Positions 50,615 to 60,023 of a stretch of DNA of 64,000 nt are shown here, one piece after another. The notes under the pieces are model-generated. The model was not told the DNA's origin and searched no databases. It saw only the letters and a program-made list of their open reading frames with translations. The stretch's first letter is position 1. Each line of letters starts with the position of its first letter. The position numbers were made by a program, and so were the translations under genes. This DNA is from JAYPWI01 sp038135065 (lineage in GTDB: Bacteria > Actinomycetota > Acidimicrobiia > Acidimicrobiales > Poriferisodalaceae). The DNA is taken from assembly GCA_038135065.1 (NCBI GenBank), contig JAYPWI010000007.1, positions 1 through 64,000 on the forward strand, in the 5' to 3' direction.

Positions 50615-53023
50615 ATGGCTGAAGCCATCTCAGTATCGGGCCCCATCTCGGGAACCGACAAGACCATGTCGTTCGAGACAGGCAAGCTTGCCGGTCTGGC
50701 GAACGGAGCGGTCACCGCCCGGATCGGTAACACCCAGGTCCTGGTTACGGCGACTGCGTCGAGCCGACCACGGGACGGGGCAGACTTCTTCCCTCTCACC
50801 GTGGACATCGAAGAGCGGATGTACGCCGCAGGGAGGATTCCCGGCTCGTTCTTCCGTCGGGAGGGCCGGGCCTCCGACGACGCGATCCTGGCGTGTCGCC
50901 TGATCGATCGACCGCTGCGGCCCAACTTCCCGAAGGAGTACCGCCACGAGACCCACGTCGTCGGCACGATCCTCGGGGTCGATGGCGAGAACCCCTACGA
51001 CGTGGTGGCCCTCAACGGGGCGTCGGCCGCCTTGTGGGTCAGCGGGATCCCCTTCGAGTCGCCCGTGGCAGCAGTACGCATCGCATACAGCCAGGACGGC
51101 ACCTGGATCCCCTTCCCCACATATCAAGAGGGTGAGGATTCCACGTTCGAGATGGTGGTGGCCGGTCGGCAACTCGACAATGGCGACATCGCCATCATGA
51201 TGGTCGAGGCCGGCGGCACAGAGCGGTCGTTCGACTACTACGACAATGGGGCCCCCAAGGTCGACGAGGCAGCCCTCGCCGGCGGTCTCGAGGCATCCAA
51301 GCAATGGATCGACGACGTCATCGAACTCCAGAAGGCCCTGCGCCAGCAGGTCGGCGACGTCCAGATGATCGATTGGGTGCGTAGCGTCGACTACACCGAT
51401 GAGGTGCTCGCCCGGGTTCGGGAGGTGGCGGTCGAACGTCTCACCGATGTGATGGCCATCGCCGACAAGGCACAGCGGGAGGCGACCCAGAACGAGGTCA
51501 CCGCGACGATCCGGGCAGAACTCGAGTCCGAGTTCGCCGACCTCGACAACGCCTCCAAGCAGATTGGTGAGGCCGTTCGGTCGGTCACCAAGGAGATCGT
51601 GCGGCGCCGCATCGTCGAAGACGGCTTCCGGATCGACGGGCGTGCGGTGAACGAGGTCCGGCCCTTGTCGGCCGAAGTCGGATACGTGGGCGACACGGCT
51701 CATGGCTCGGGGCTCTTCCAGCGGGGTGAGACCCAGGTGCTCAACGTCACCACCCTGGGGATGAGCCGCATGGAACAGCTCATCGACACCCTCAATCCGA
51801 ACGACCGCAAGCGCTACATGCATCACTACAACTTCCCGCCTTTCTCCACCGGTGAGGCTGGCTTCATGCGAGGACCGAAGCGGCGCGAGATCGGACATGG
51901 CGCGCTGGCCGAGCGGGCGCTCGTGCCCGTGATCCCGTCCAAGGAGAAGTTCCCGTACGCACTGCGGCTCGTGTCCGATGTGCTCTCCTCGAACGGTTCC
52001 ACGTCGATGGGGTCGGTCTGTGCGTCGTCGTTGTCGCTCATGGACGCCGGGGTGCCGATCCGGGACCATGTCTCGGGCATTGCCATGGGCCTCGTCTATG
52101 CAGAAGGCAAGTACGTCGCGCTGACCGACATCCTCGGCGCCGAGGATGCCTTCGGTGACATGGACTTCAAAGTGGCAGGCACCCAAGACGCCATCACCGC
52201 CCTGCAGCTCGACACCAAGATCGACGGGATCCCCGCTGAGGTGCTGGCGCAGGCGCTGTCGCAGGCCCGCGACGCCCGGATGCAGATCCTCGAGGTGATG
52301 CGGGCAGCCATCCCGGCGCCACGTGACGATGTCGGGGCCACAGCTCCCAAGATCGTGAGCTTCGAGATCCCCATCGACAAGATCGGTGAGGTGATCGGCC
52401 CCCGTGGCAAGGTCATCAACACCATTCAGGAAGAAACCGGCGCTGACATCAACGTCGATGACGACGGCACGGTCGGCGTGGTGAGCATCGGTTCGTCCGA
52501 TCGGGCCAAGGTCATCGAGGCCGAGCGTCAAATTCGCCTCATCGTGAACCCGCCTACCGCCGACGTCGGTGCGGAGTACGACGGCCGAGTGGTGAACATC
52601 ACCAAGTTCGGTGCCTTCGTGAACATCCTTCCCGGAACCGACGGCCTGCTGCACATCAGCAAGCTCGGCGGGAAGCGCCGCCTCGAGAAGGTCGAAGAGG
52701 TCCTCAATGTCGGTGATGTGGTGAAGGTGATCGTCGACGACATCGACCCCAACGGCAAGCTGTCATTGTCGCTGGCAGGCGCACTGGAGGCGGTCGAAGC
52801 CGCTGCCCCGGCCGCTCCCGCACGTGATGGCGGTGCCGAAGCGACTCCTGCCGCCGAGCCTGTCGCTGCAGCCCCCGAGGCTGCGGACGACGCTGCTACC
52901 GCGCGGGAGTTCGTCTCGTTCGAGGACCATTTCGAGGCCGTTGCCCGGGACACCTACGGCGACCTCGGACCTGCTGTTGAGGACGATGGGCGTTCGAATC
53001 GTCGCCGTCGCCGTCGTCGCTGA
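50615..53023 (+). CDS. pnp: polyribonucleotide nucleotidyltransferase (PNPase)
   Basis: 3'-5' phosphorolytic exoribonuclease and RNA tailing enzyme. 802 aa: two RNase PH-like domains (about 15-230 and 330-560; FFRREGRASDDAILACRLIDRPLRP, GSTSMGSVCASSLSLMDAGVPI), KH domain (GPRGKVINTIQEETGADINVDDDG at about 593), S1 domain (about 645-715, VVNITKFGAFVNILPGTDGLLHISKL). The ~80-residue tail is Ala-rich then ends in a run of arginines (SNRRRRRRR), likely RNA-binding. ATG at 50615. Confidence 0.97.
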   Translation: MAEAISVSGPISGTDKTMSFETGKLAGLANGAVTARIGNTQVLVTATASSRPRDGADFFPLTVDIEERMYAAGRIPGSFFRREGRASDDAILACRLIDRPLRPNFPKEYRHETHVVGTILGVDGENPYDVVALNGASAALWVSGIPFESPVAAVRIAYSQDGTWIPFPTYQEGEDSTFEMVVAGRQLDNGDIAIMMVEAGGTERSFDYYDNGAPKVDEAALAGGLEASKQWIDDVIELQKALRQQVGDVQMIDWVRSVDYTDEVLARVREVAVERLTDVMAIADKAQREATQNEVTATIRAELESEFADLDNASKQIGEAVRSVTKEIVRRRIVEDGFRIDGRAVNEVRPLSAEVGYVGDTAHGSGLFQRGETQVLNVTTLGMSRMEQLIDTLNPNDRKRYMHHYNFPPFSTGEAGFMRGPKRREIGHGALAERALVPVIPSKEKFPYALRLVSDVLSSNGSTSMGSVCASSLSLMDAGVPIRDHVSGIAMGLVYAEGKYVALTDILGAEDAFGDMDFKVAGTQDAITALQLDTKIDGIPAEVLAQALSQARDARMQILEVMRAAIPAPRDDVGATAPKIVSFEIPIDKIGEVIGPRGKVINTIQEETGADINVDDDGTVGVVSIGSSDRAKVIEAERQIRLIVNPPTADVGAEYDGRVVNITKFGAFVNILPGTDGLLHISKLGGKRRLEKVEEVLNVGDVVKVIVDDIDPNGKLSLSLAGALEAVEAAAPAAPARDGGAEATPAAEPVAAAPEAADDAATAREFVSFEDHFEAVARDTYGDLGPAVEDDGRSNRRRRRRR

Positions 53024-53047
53024 CCGGACGACAATCGAGTAGTGCGA

Positions 53048-53081
53048 CACCGGCCTCCCTCCTTCGTGGGGGAGGCCGGTG
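53048..53081 (+). terminator. pnp terminator
   Basis: 12-bp perfect stem (53048-53059/53070-53081) with a 10-nt loop, 24 nt after the pnp stop; no T tract. Confidence 0.7.
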
Positions 53082-53136
53082 CCGTTGTGCTGCACTACGC
53101 TCATTTCCCGGGTCGGCGACGAAGGCGGAGGTCGGG

Positions 53137-53907
53137 GTGACCAGGGTGGCGGTGTTCGGGGCTGGAGGCAGGATGGGGGCCACCGTGTGCCAGACCGTGG
53201 TAGCTGATCCCGACCTGACCCTTGCTGGCGCCGTCGACCCCGCCGGGCAAGGACAGTTGGACGTTACGGGCACCGTGACGGTTGTCGGGTCTCCCGAAGC
53301 GATCGACGCAGCCGCAATCGACGTCGCCGTTGACTTCTCCGTTGCCGAGGCGGCGCGCCGGAACCTCATGTGGTGCGCATCGAACGGCATCCACGCTGTC
53401 GTGGGTACCACTGGTTTCGACGATGCCGACATCGAGTCATTCACCCGGTGGTTCGACCGGTCCAACTGTCTCATCGCCCCGAACTTCGCTATCGGAGCGG
53501 TGCTGATGATGCGCTTCTCCGAGATGGCGGCGCCCTTCTTTCCGACAGCCGAGATCATCGAGATGCACCACGACAACAAGATCGATGCTCCATCGGGAAC
53601 GGCGATGCGAACGCTCGAGCGTATGGCCGCCGCCTCGAGTGATTGGGGGCCTGACCCGACCGAGCATGAGGTGGTGCCTGGAGCCCGCGGGGGAACGGGC
53701 CCCGGAGGGATCACCGTGCACTCGGTGCGCTTGCGTGGGCTGGTAGCCCATCAGCAGGTGATGTTGGGCACCGACGGGGAGACCCTCACCCTCCGTCATG
53801 ACAGCATGGACCGATCGTCGTTCATGGGGGGCGTCGTGCACGCTGTGAAGGTCATCGATCAGCATCGGGGGCTGACGGTCGGCCTGGACGCGTACCTGGG
53901 GCTCTGA
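53137..53907 (+). CDS. dapB: 4-hydroxy-tetrahydrodipicolinate reductase
   Basis: Lysine/DAP pathway, product of DapA chemistry reduced with NAD(P)H. 256 aa: GAGGRMG cofactor motif at 8-14, VDFSVAEA, GTTGF, and catalytic EMHHDNKIDAPSGTA with His144, His145 and Lys148. The GTG at 53137 follows GGAGG. Its partner dapA is 8.6 kb downstream. Confidence 0.96.
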   Translation: MTRVAVFGAGGRMGATVCQTVVADPDLTLAGAVDPAGQGQLDVTGTVTVVGSPEAIDAAAIDVAVDFSVAEAARRNLMWCASNGIHAVVGTTGFDDADIESFTRWFDRSNCLIAPNFAIGAVLMMRFSEMAAPFFPTAEIIEMHHDNKIDAPSGTAMRTLERMAAASSDWGPDPTEHEVVPGARGGTGPGGITVHSVRLRGLVAHQQVMLGTDGETLTLRHDSMDRSSFMGGVVHAVKVIDQHRGLTVGLDAYLGL

Positions 53908-54777
53908 GTGCCTGTCACGGTCGTGGTGGTTGGCAGTCTCAACCATGACATCACTGTGTGGGTGCCCCACCGGCCCGCCCCCGACGAGACACTCCACGGG
54001 AGTCGAGTCGAAGAGTTCCGCGGTGGCAAGGGGGCCAATCAGGCGGTTGCCGCGGCCCGCCTCGGAGCGGCCGTTTCGATGATCGGAAGCGTCGGCAACG
54101 ATGCACGGGCTGGATTTCTTCTCCAGGGCCTGGACGAAGAGGGGGTGGATCGGCGTCATGTCCAGCAGGTCGATCTGCCCACCGGCGTGGCCCTGATCAC
54201 CGTCGATCCCGACGATGTGTCGATCGTCGTGGTGGCCGGCGCCAACGAGGCGACTGACGCAGCTCTGGTGGGTCGGGCTCGGGAGGTGGTCGAGAAGGCT
54301 GACGTGCTGCTCCTCCAGGGAGAGGTCGGGGTCGGGGCCGCGGTCGCAGCGGCCCAGTGGGCCCGGGGAGCGGGAACTCGGGTGGTGGTCAATCCGGCCC
54401 CGTTCAATGAGGTGGCAGCTGCTGTGATGTCGTTGGCCGACGTCGCCGTCGTCAACCGTCAAGAAGCAGCGTGTCTGGCGGGAGATCTCCCTCCCCTCGT
54501 GGTCACCACCGTCGGGGCGGGGGGCTGTGAGCTCGTCGCCGATGGAGGAGACGTGCTGCGGATTCCTGCACCGTTTGTGGACGTGGTGGATCCGACCGGT
54601 GCAGGTGATGCCTTCGTGGCGGCCTTCGCTGTGCGGTGGCTGGAAACCGACGACCCGGTCGAGGCAGCTCGCTTCGCGGTCCGAGCCGGGGCATTCGCAG
54701 TCGGTCAGGGGGGAGCGCAGGTGGGACTGCCGCTGCGGGCAGATGTAGAGGCCATGTCCGTGCCGGGCACGTCCTAA
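53908..54777 (+). CDS. PfkB-family carbohydrate kinase (ribokinase-like)
   Basis: 289 aa. FRGGKGANQAVAAARLG (38-54) and DVVDPTGAGDAFVAAFAVRWLE (about 226-240, catalytic Asp in GAGD) are the two PfkB signatures; NPAP and NRQEA also match ribokinase. Substrate not certain. GTG start directly after the dapB stop. Its 3' end overlaps the next gene tail-to-tail by 4 nt. Confidence 0.9.
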   Translation: MPVTVVVVGSLNHDITVWVPHRPAPDETLHGSRVEEFRGGKGANQAVAAARLGAAVSMIGSVGNDARAGFLLQGLDEEGVDRRHVQQVDLPTGVALITVDPDDVSIVVVAGANEATDAALVGRAREVVEKADVLLLQGEVGVGAAVAAAQWARGAGTRVVVNPAPFNEVAAAVMSLADVAVVNRQEAACLAGDLPPLVVTTVGAGGCELVADGGDVLRIPAPFVDVVDPTGAGDAFVAAFAVRWLETDDPVEAARFAVRAGAFAVGQGGAQVGLPLRADVEAMSVPGTS

Positions 54778-55448
54778 TCGGCTGGCGGTGTGCCGGGGCT
54801 CGACCCTCGACTGGGTCGACCGCCCTGGGTCCTGCGGGTCTGACCGATGACCAGTACCACCATGAGGACGGTGAAGGGCAGGGAGTACCGGTTGATGGCG
54901 CCGACGACGGTTCCTACCGGACCCTCGAACAGCGAACTCACCCAGTAGATCAGCGAGACTCGGGTGATGGTCCCTGCCAGGTTCACCACAACGAACCACA
55001 CGCGGTTCATGGCAACGATTCCCGAGAGCAGGCACATCGGGTAGCCGGGCAAGGCGAACAGGAGCAGCCATCCCACCCTTGGGAACCAACGTTCGAGCCA
55101 GTTGATGGCCCGGTTCACCCGGTTGCCCGGTCCCAGTTCGGCGTCGAGGAGTTGCTGGGTCTGGGGGCCGAATTCGCGTCCGATCTGATGCAGCAGCAAG
55201 TCCGGGGCAAACAGACGAACGGTTCCCACGAGCAGGAACCCCAAGAAGGGAGCGTCGTGGGCAACGAGCAGGAGTACCGGGTCGGTGGCGTTGAGAGAGA
55301 GCAGGACGAGGGGTGCGGTGTCGAGAAGGGCGCCGGCCAGGATCTGACCGACGTACACGAGCAGGGCGAGTCCGACTGGAATTGCGGCCAGCTTGCGAAG
55401 GCGTCGGCGCTGGGGGTCGCTGAGGGCGGGGGGTGGCCGGTCGCTCAT
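54774..55448 (-). CDS. multi-pass membrane protein (VTT/DedA-like)
   Basis: 224 aa with 4-5 hydrophobic helices (about 24-46, 58-82, 124-145, 152-178, 188-205). The segment GWLLLFALPGYPMCLLSGIVAMNRVWFVVVNLAGTITR resembles the conserved loop of the VTT/SNARE-associated (DedA) family, which may move lipids across membranes. The N-terminal 20 residues are basic. A TACCCT box 7 nt upstream sets the start at 55448. Divergent from the acyl-CoA synthetase gene. Confidence 0.8.
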   Translation of the reverse strand: MSDRPPPALSDPQRRRLRKLAAIPVGLALLVYVGQILAGALLDTAPLVLLSLNATDPVLLLVAHDAPFLGFLLVGTVRLFAPDLLLHQIGREFGPQTQQLLDAELGPGNRVNRAINWLERWFPRVGWLLLFALPGYPMCLLSGIVAMNRVWFVVVNLAGTITRVSLIYWVSSLFEGPVGTVVGAINRYSLPFTVLMVVLVIGQTRRTQGGRPSRGSSPGTPPAD

Positions 55449-55502
55449 CGGTCCGAGGGTACGGGGTGCGGCACCGTTGCCACTTTCTCCTAGCGTGGGC
55501 CC
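55449..55502. promoter_or_regulatory. divergent leaderless promoters, membrane protein and acyl-CoA synthetase
   Basis: Minus strand TACCCT (55456-55461) is 7 nt from the ATG at 55448; plus strand TAGCGT (55491-55496) is 6 nt from the ATG at 55503. Confidence 0.55.
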
Positions 55503-57116
55503 ATGCAGTCGACGATGATGGACACCCCCCTGACCCTGGACTTCTTGTTTCGGCGGGCCGAACGTCTTCATCCCCACAAGGAGATCGTGACCTCGACACC
55601 GGCAGGTCTTCGCCGAGTCACCTACGGCGATTGGGCGGACCGCACCCGCCGTCTCGGTGGGGCCCTCGACATGCTTGGTGTGTCGGCCGACGGTCGGGTG
55701 GGAACCTTCGCTTGGAACACCGACCGACACCTTGAGCTGTACTTCGCGGCGCCGTGCACCGGGCGGGTGCTGCACACCCTCAACATCAGGCTCTTCGGGG
55801 AGCAGATCGCGTACATCGCCGCCCACGCCGGTGACGAGATCATCTTCGCCGACCGGTCACTGCTCGGATCGCTCTGGGACATCATCGACCCGATCCCGAC
55901 CGTCCGGCAGGTCGTCGTCATGGATGACGGGGCGGGTGAGATTCCTGATGATCCCCGGATTCTCGACTACGAGGAGGTCCTGGCTGCGGCTGCTCCTGCC
56001 GAGTTCACGGTGGCCGACGAGCGTCAGGCTGCCTCGATGTGTTACACGAGCGGCACGACGGGTAATCCGAAGGGGGTCGTGTACAGCCACCGATCGACCT
56101 TCCTTCACACCATCTCCGCTATGACGGCAGATGGCTTGGGGATCCACGAGGCCGACGTCATCATGCCGGTCGTTCCCATGTTCCACGTCAACAGTTGGGG
56201 CCTCTGTCACGCTGCGGTGGCATCGGGAGCCACCCTGGTGCAGCCGGGGGCCGATCTTCGGCCGGCGCCGCTGGCCGAACTGCTCGAGTCGGAGCGAGTC
56301 ACGGTGGCAGCCGGGGTCCCCACGATCTGGATGGGGGTACTTCCCGAACTGGAAGGCCGCGACGTCAGCGCGTTACGGGCGATCCCTTGCGGTGGATCGG
56401 CGGTGCCCCGGTCGCTCTCGGAGGCATACCGGGAACGCATCGGGCTGCCCATCCTGCAGGCCTGGGGGATGACCGAGACGAGTCCCCTGTGCGCGATGGC
56501 CCACGTGAAGTCGGGGCAATCGGATCTCCCAGAGGAGGAGCAGGCCGACTATCGAGCCACGGTGGGCACCATCATGCCCATCGTCGAGTTCCGTATCTGC
56601 GTTCCCGACACCACCGACGAGGTGCCCTGGGATGGGGCGTCGACAGGGGAGCTGCAGGTCCGGGGCCCCTACATCACGGCCGAGTACTACAACAGACCCG
56701 ATGCCGGCGATTCCTTCACCGAGGATGGTTGGTTACGGACCGGGGATGTCGCTTCGTGCGACCAGCACGGATACATCCGCCTGGTGGATCGAACGAAAGA
56801 CCTCATCAAATCGGGCGGTGAGTGGGTGAGTTCGGTCGAGGTGGAGAACGAGATCATGGCGCACCCCAAGGTTGCGGAGGCGGCCGTGATCGCCGTGGCC
56901 AGCGAGAAGTGGATGGAACGGCCCATGGCGTGTGTGGTGCTCCACGACGGTGAGAGCCTGTCCCACGACGAACTCATCGAGTTCCTCGAGCCGCGGATGG
57001 TCCGGTGGTGGTTGCCCAGCCGCACCGAGGTGGTCGATGAGATACCCAAGACCTCGACCGGGAAATTCTCCAAGCGGACGCTGCGGGACCGCTTCGCCGA
57101 CGTGGTCGTCGACTAG
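55503..57116 (+). CDS. fatty-acyl-CoA synthetase (AMP-forming)
   Basis: Activates carboxylic acids to acyl-CoA via acyl-AMP. 537 aa of the ANL superfamily: P-loop CYTSGTTGNPKGVVYSHRS (about 180-198), WGMTETSP (about 320), GWLRTGDVASCDQHGYIRLVDRTKDLIKSGGEWVSSVEVEN with the A8 hinge, and C-terminal Lys in KTSTGKFSKRTLR. The GGEWVSS version is typical of medium/long-chain fatty-acid CoA ligases. Chain length not predictable. Confidence 0.93.
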   Translation: MQSTMMDTPLTLDFLFRRAERLHPHKEIVTSTPAGLRRVTYGDWADRTRRLGGALDMLGVSADGRVGTFAWNTDRHLELYFAAPCTGRVLHTLNIRLFGEQIAYIAAHAGDEIIFADRSLLGSLWDIIDPIPTVRQVVVMDDGAGEIPDDPRILDYEEVLAAAAPAEFTVADERQAASMCYTSGTTGNPKGVVYSHRSTFLHTISAMTADGLGIHEADVIMPVVPMFHVNSWGLCHAAVASGATLVQPGADLRPAPLAELLESERVTVAAGVPTIWMGVLPELEGRDVSALRAIPCGGSAVPRSLSEAYRERIGLPILQAWGMTETSPLCAMAHVKSGQSDLPEEEQADYRATVGTIMPIVEFRICVPDTTDEVPWDGASTGELQVRGPYITAEYYNRPDAGDSFTEDGWLRTGDVASCDQHGYIRLVDRTKDLIKSGGEWVSSVEVENEIMAHPKVAEAAVIAVASEKWMERPMACVVLHDGESLSHDELIEFLEPRMVRWWLPSRTEVVDEIPKTSTGKFSKRTLRDRFADVVVD

Positions 57117-57145
57117 CCGCTCTGGCGATTCGGCGGGACCTCTTC

Positions 57146-57151
57146 TACCTT
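57146..57151 (+). promoter_or_regulatory. -10 box of a leaderless promoter (CapA-like gene)
   Basis: TACCTT, 7 nt before the GTG at 57159. Confidence 0.5.
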
Positions 57152-57158
57152 CGCGGGA

Positions 57159-58532
57159 GTGACCCTTTCCAGGATTCTCGGCGTGATCTCACTCGCCGTG
57201 ATGGCCGTAGCCGTCGGCTCGGTCGTGACGTCATGGGACAGCGGGGGTGCCGGCGGCTCGGCGGCCGGGTCGGTGACGCCACCCGTCGCTGTCGGAGGCG
57301 CTGTCGCGCGTCAGCCCGCGATGCCTGCAGTGGTGGTGGCGACAGTGCCCGAGTCCGGTGACAGTGACTCCGATGAACCCACTCCCATGAGCCCGCCCGC
57401 CACCGCCCCCGTAGCGGACACCGCCGAGGACGACGGAACCGATTCCGACGACGATGGTGTTGGCGACCAGTCCACCGAGACCACGGCGCCCCCGGTCGCC
57501 GAGGCAGCAGGGCCGCCACGGTCGGGCTCGTTGGTCATCACAGGGGTGATCGTGCCCGACCGCACCGTGGGATCGGTTGCCGCCAACTACGGTCGCAATC
57601 AGGGGGGCTACGACTTCGGGCCGTTCTTCGCGTCGATCTCCGACGAGATCGCTGCCGCTGACCTTTCCTTGTGCCACCTCGACGGGACGATCGGGCCTGG
57701 ACTGCCCCCGGCAGGCGCTCCGGCTTACCGGGCGCCCGAGCAACTTCTGCTCGCTTTGGCCGAGGCGGGTTGGGACGGCTGTTCGATCTCCGGAGGCAAC
57801 CTCCTCGGCGGGGGCGATGCAGGGGTGACGAATACGGTCGAGGCCTTCGGCGAGGCTGGGCTGGGTGCAGCCGGGGCAGCCGTTGCGACCGATGGTCGGA
57901 TACCTGCGGTCATGTACGACGTGAACGGCATCGCAGTCGCCCATCTGTCCTACGGCATGTACCCCGGCGATGGCGATCGGCTCGATGGCCCGGCCGTCGC
58001 CGTGTTCGACAGCGCCAGGGTTGCCGCCGACGCAGCCGAGGCCCGCTCGGGCGGGGCCGAGTTCGTCATCGTCTCTGTGCAGTGGGATTCCGTCGGTGTC
58101 GCGCTGCCATCGACCGATCAGGTGGACGCGGCCAGGGCCATCGCTGTGGGAGGGGGTGTCGACCTGGTGGTCGGCGTTTCCTCGGGCGTGATGCAACATG
58201 TCGAGCGGGTCGAGGAGACCTGGGTCTTGTACGGACTCGGCAACTTCGTCACCAGCCAGTCACCGTCGTGCTGTGGAACCACGGCCGAGGACGGGGTGAT
58301 CTTCCACCTGGAGATCGGTGACGTGGCCGGAGCGGTGCGAGTCACGTCGATGGCGATGACCCCGACCTGGCTGGACCGGACCTACATGGAAGTTGTTCCG
58401 ATCGCGACCCGCCTCACCGAATCGGGGTTGCCGAGCTGGTACCGGGCGTTGTCCGAGCGGGCCTTCGACCGCACGGTGGCCGTTCTGCGCGGCGCTGGTG
58501 CAGAGATCGGTCTGACCGTCGAGCGGCCGTGA
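57159..58532 (+). CDS. secreted CapA-like (poly-gamma-glutamate synthesis) protein, catalytic residues lost
   Basis: 457 aa. Signal peptide or anchor (about 4-25, LGVISLAVMAVAVGSVV), then a Pro/Asp/Thr-rich linker to ~120, then a PGA_cap-type calcineurin-like domain (about 125-430): ADLSLCHLDGTIG, ISGGNLLGGGDAGVTNTVEAFGEAGLGAAGA, VIVSVQWD, DQVDAARAIAVGGGVDLVVG, VERVEETWVLYGLGNFV. Family metal ligands are altered: NNH-type block is GGN, VHWG is VQWD and GHHPH is GVSSG. Probably a non-catalytic extracytoplasmic member. Overlaps the SDR gene (GTGA). Confidence 0.82.
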   Translation: MTLSRILGVISLAVMAVAVGSVVTSWDSGGAGGSAAGSVTPPVAVGGAVARQPAMPAVVVATVPESGDSDSDEPTPMSPPATAPVADTAEDDGTDSDDDGVGDQSTETTAPPVAEAAGPPRSGSLVITGVIVPDRTVGSVAANYGRNQGGYDFGPFFASISDEIAAADLSLCHLDGTIGPGLPPAGAPAYRAPEQLLLALAEAGWDGCSISGGNLLGGGDAGVTNTVEAFGEAGLGAAGAAVATDGRIPAVMYDVNGIAVAHLSYGMYPGDGDRLDGPAVAVFDSARVAADAAEARSGGAEFVIVSVQWDSVGVALPSTDQVDAARAIAVGGGVDLVVGVSSGVMQHVERVEETWVLYGLGNFVTSQSPSCCGTTAEDGVIFHLEIGDVAGAVRVTSMAMTPTWLDRTYMEVVPIATRLTESGLPSWYRALSERAFDRTVAVLRGAGAEIGLTVERP

Positions 58533-59392
58533 GCCGTCCCCGCGCCGCCCTGGTGAGTGGGGCAAGCACCGGTATCGGTGCCGCAACTGCACAGCGGCTG
58601 ACCGCAGCCGGCTGGGCCGTGTGGGCCGGGGTCCGTGACGACGCTGCCGTCGAACGATTGGGGTCGTTGGAGGGTGTTCGGCCCGTCTACCTCGACGTGA
58701 CCGACCAGGATTCGGTGCTGACCGCCATGGCCGAGGTGCAGGCTTGTCGGGGGGACGACGGCCTGGACCTGTTGGTCAACAACGCAGGCATCGTGTGCGG
58801 GGGACCGCTCGAGTTCCTCGACATGGCCGAGTGGGAGCATCAGTTCGATGTGAACTTCTTCGGCACCATTCGCCTGACCCGTGCAGCATTGCCACTGTTG
58901 CGGCGGGCGGTGGATCCCCGCATCATCCTCGTCGGGTCGATCGCCGGTCGGATCGCAGGGCCGTTGGTCGGTCCCTATGCGGCGAGCAAGCATGCGTTAG
59001 CCGGTCTGGCTGGATCGCTGCGGCGAGAACTGGGTCGGGGCGGGCCGCACGTGACGCTGCTCGAACCGGGCGCAGTCGTCACCCCGTTGTGGAGCAAGGC
59101 GGCGATGACAGCTGCCCAGATCGATGCGCAGCTACCGGCCGAGGGCCGAGCCCTCTACGGCGGCCTCGTCGACCGGCAGCGACGCCTGCTCGGGGACGGT
59201 GATCACCGAGGCATCGAAGCTGACCGGGTTGCCCGCGTCATCGAGTCCTGTGTGGATCGCCGCTACCCCCCGGCTCGCCGCCTGGTGGGTCTCGATGCTC
59301 GGATCGGCGGGCTGGCCGCTCGCTTCCTGCCGGAATCGGTGCTCGATGCTGTGCTGTCCCGCGGCGGGTCCCCGAGTGACTCCGCATCATGA
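58529..59392 (+). CDS. short-chain dehydrogenase/reductase
   Basis: 287 aa classical SDR: GASTGIG at about 11-17, NNAG near 86, catalytic Ser in VGSIAGR and YAASK (about 151-155). The Arg in GVRDD after strand 2 suggests NADPH. Similar to retinol/steroid-dehydrogenase-type SDRs that act on lipids. Overlaps the CapA-like gene upstream and the TetR gene downstream (ATGA). Confidence 0.9.
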   Translation: MSRPRAALVSGASTGIGAATAQRLTAAGWAVWAGVRDDAAVERLGSLEGVRPVYLDVTDQDSVLTAMAEVQACRGDDGLDLLVNNAGIVCGGPLEFLDMAEWEHQFDVNFFGTIRLTRAALPLLRRAVDPRIILVGSIAGRIAGPLVGPYAASKHALAGLAGSLRRELGRGGPHVTLLEPGAVVTPLWSKAAMTAAQIDAQLPAEGRALYGGLVDRQRRLLGDGDHRGIEADRVARVIESCVDRRYPPARRLVGLDARIGGLAARFLPESVLDAVLSRGGSPSDSAS

Positions 59393-59991
59393 CGCCGAAC
59401 GGCTCGGAGGTCAGGCTCCGCATCCTTGCTGCCGCCGCTCGTTGCATGACTCGCTGGTCGGTGTCAAAGACGACCATGGCCGACGTGGCGGTGGAGGCGG
59501 GGATCTCCCGAGCGACCCTGTATCGGCACTTCTCGACCAGGGACGACCTCTTGGCCGGTTTGGTGGAGCACGAGTTCGCCGTCTTCTTCGGCGATCTGGC
59601 GGCGTTCATCGATGGGAGTCCGGATCTCGAACAGCTGTTGGTCGACGGGCTGATCCAAGCGAACCGGGCCCTCGAGGGGCACGAGCTGTACCAGCGGGTG
59701 ATGGCCACGGAGCCCCATCTGGTGTTGCCGCACCTCATGGTGGCCTCGGCGGGGATTCGGTCGCTGATCATCGACTATCTCAGGCCATGGCTACTCGACC
59801 GTGCTGGTGGTCGATCCCCGGCCGAACCGGCTGACGTCGAGGCTGTGTTGGACTACCTCTCTCGGATGGTGCTGTCCTTCATCGAGAGTCCCGGAGGATG
59901 GGATTTCGGTGATCGCTCGGCGGTGGCCCACCTCGTTCGGTCGCGCTTCATCGGGGCCGTGGATCGTGTCATGTCGGGTGGCACCCATTGA
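59389..59991 (+). CDS. TetR-family transcriptional regulator
   Basis: 200 aa. N-terminal helix-turn-helix (about 10-56): ILAAAARCMTRWSVSKTTMADVAVEAGISRATLYRHFSTRDDLLAGLV. The C-terminal ligand domain is not assignable. Coupled to the SDR gene by ATGA, so it may regulate the lipid-type run upstream or its neighbour. Confidence 0.9.
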   Translation: MTPNGSEVRLRILAAAARCMTRWSVSKTTMADVAVEAGISRATLYRHFSTRDDLLAGLVEHEFAVFFGDLAAFIDGSPDLEQLLVDGLIQANRALEGHELYQRVMATEPHLVLPHLMVASAGIRSLIIDYLRPWLLDRAGGRSPAEPADVEAVLDYLSRMVLSFIESPGGWDFGDRSAVAHLVRSRFIGAVDRVMSGGTH

Positions 59992-60023
59992 CAATGAGAC
60001 AATAAGACCCTTAATGTCTCAAC
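59988..60023 (+). promoter_or_regulatory. TetR-type operator palindrome over a leaderless promoter
   Basis: TTGACA (59988-59993, overlapping the previous stop), 18 nt, TAATGT (60012-60017), then 6 nt to the ATG at 60024. An inverted repeat with 12-nt arms (59995-60006 and 60010-60021, one mismatch, core TGAGACA...TGTCTCA) covers the spacer and -10 box. A bound dimer would block RNA polymerase. Confidence 0.75.
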
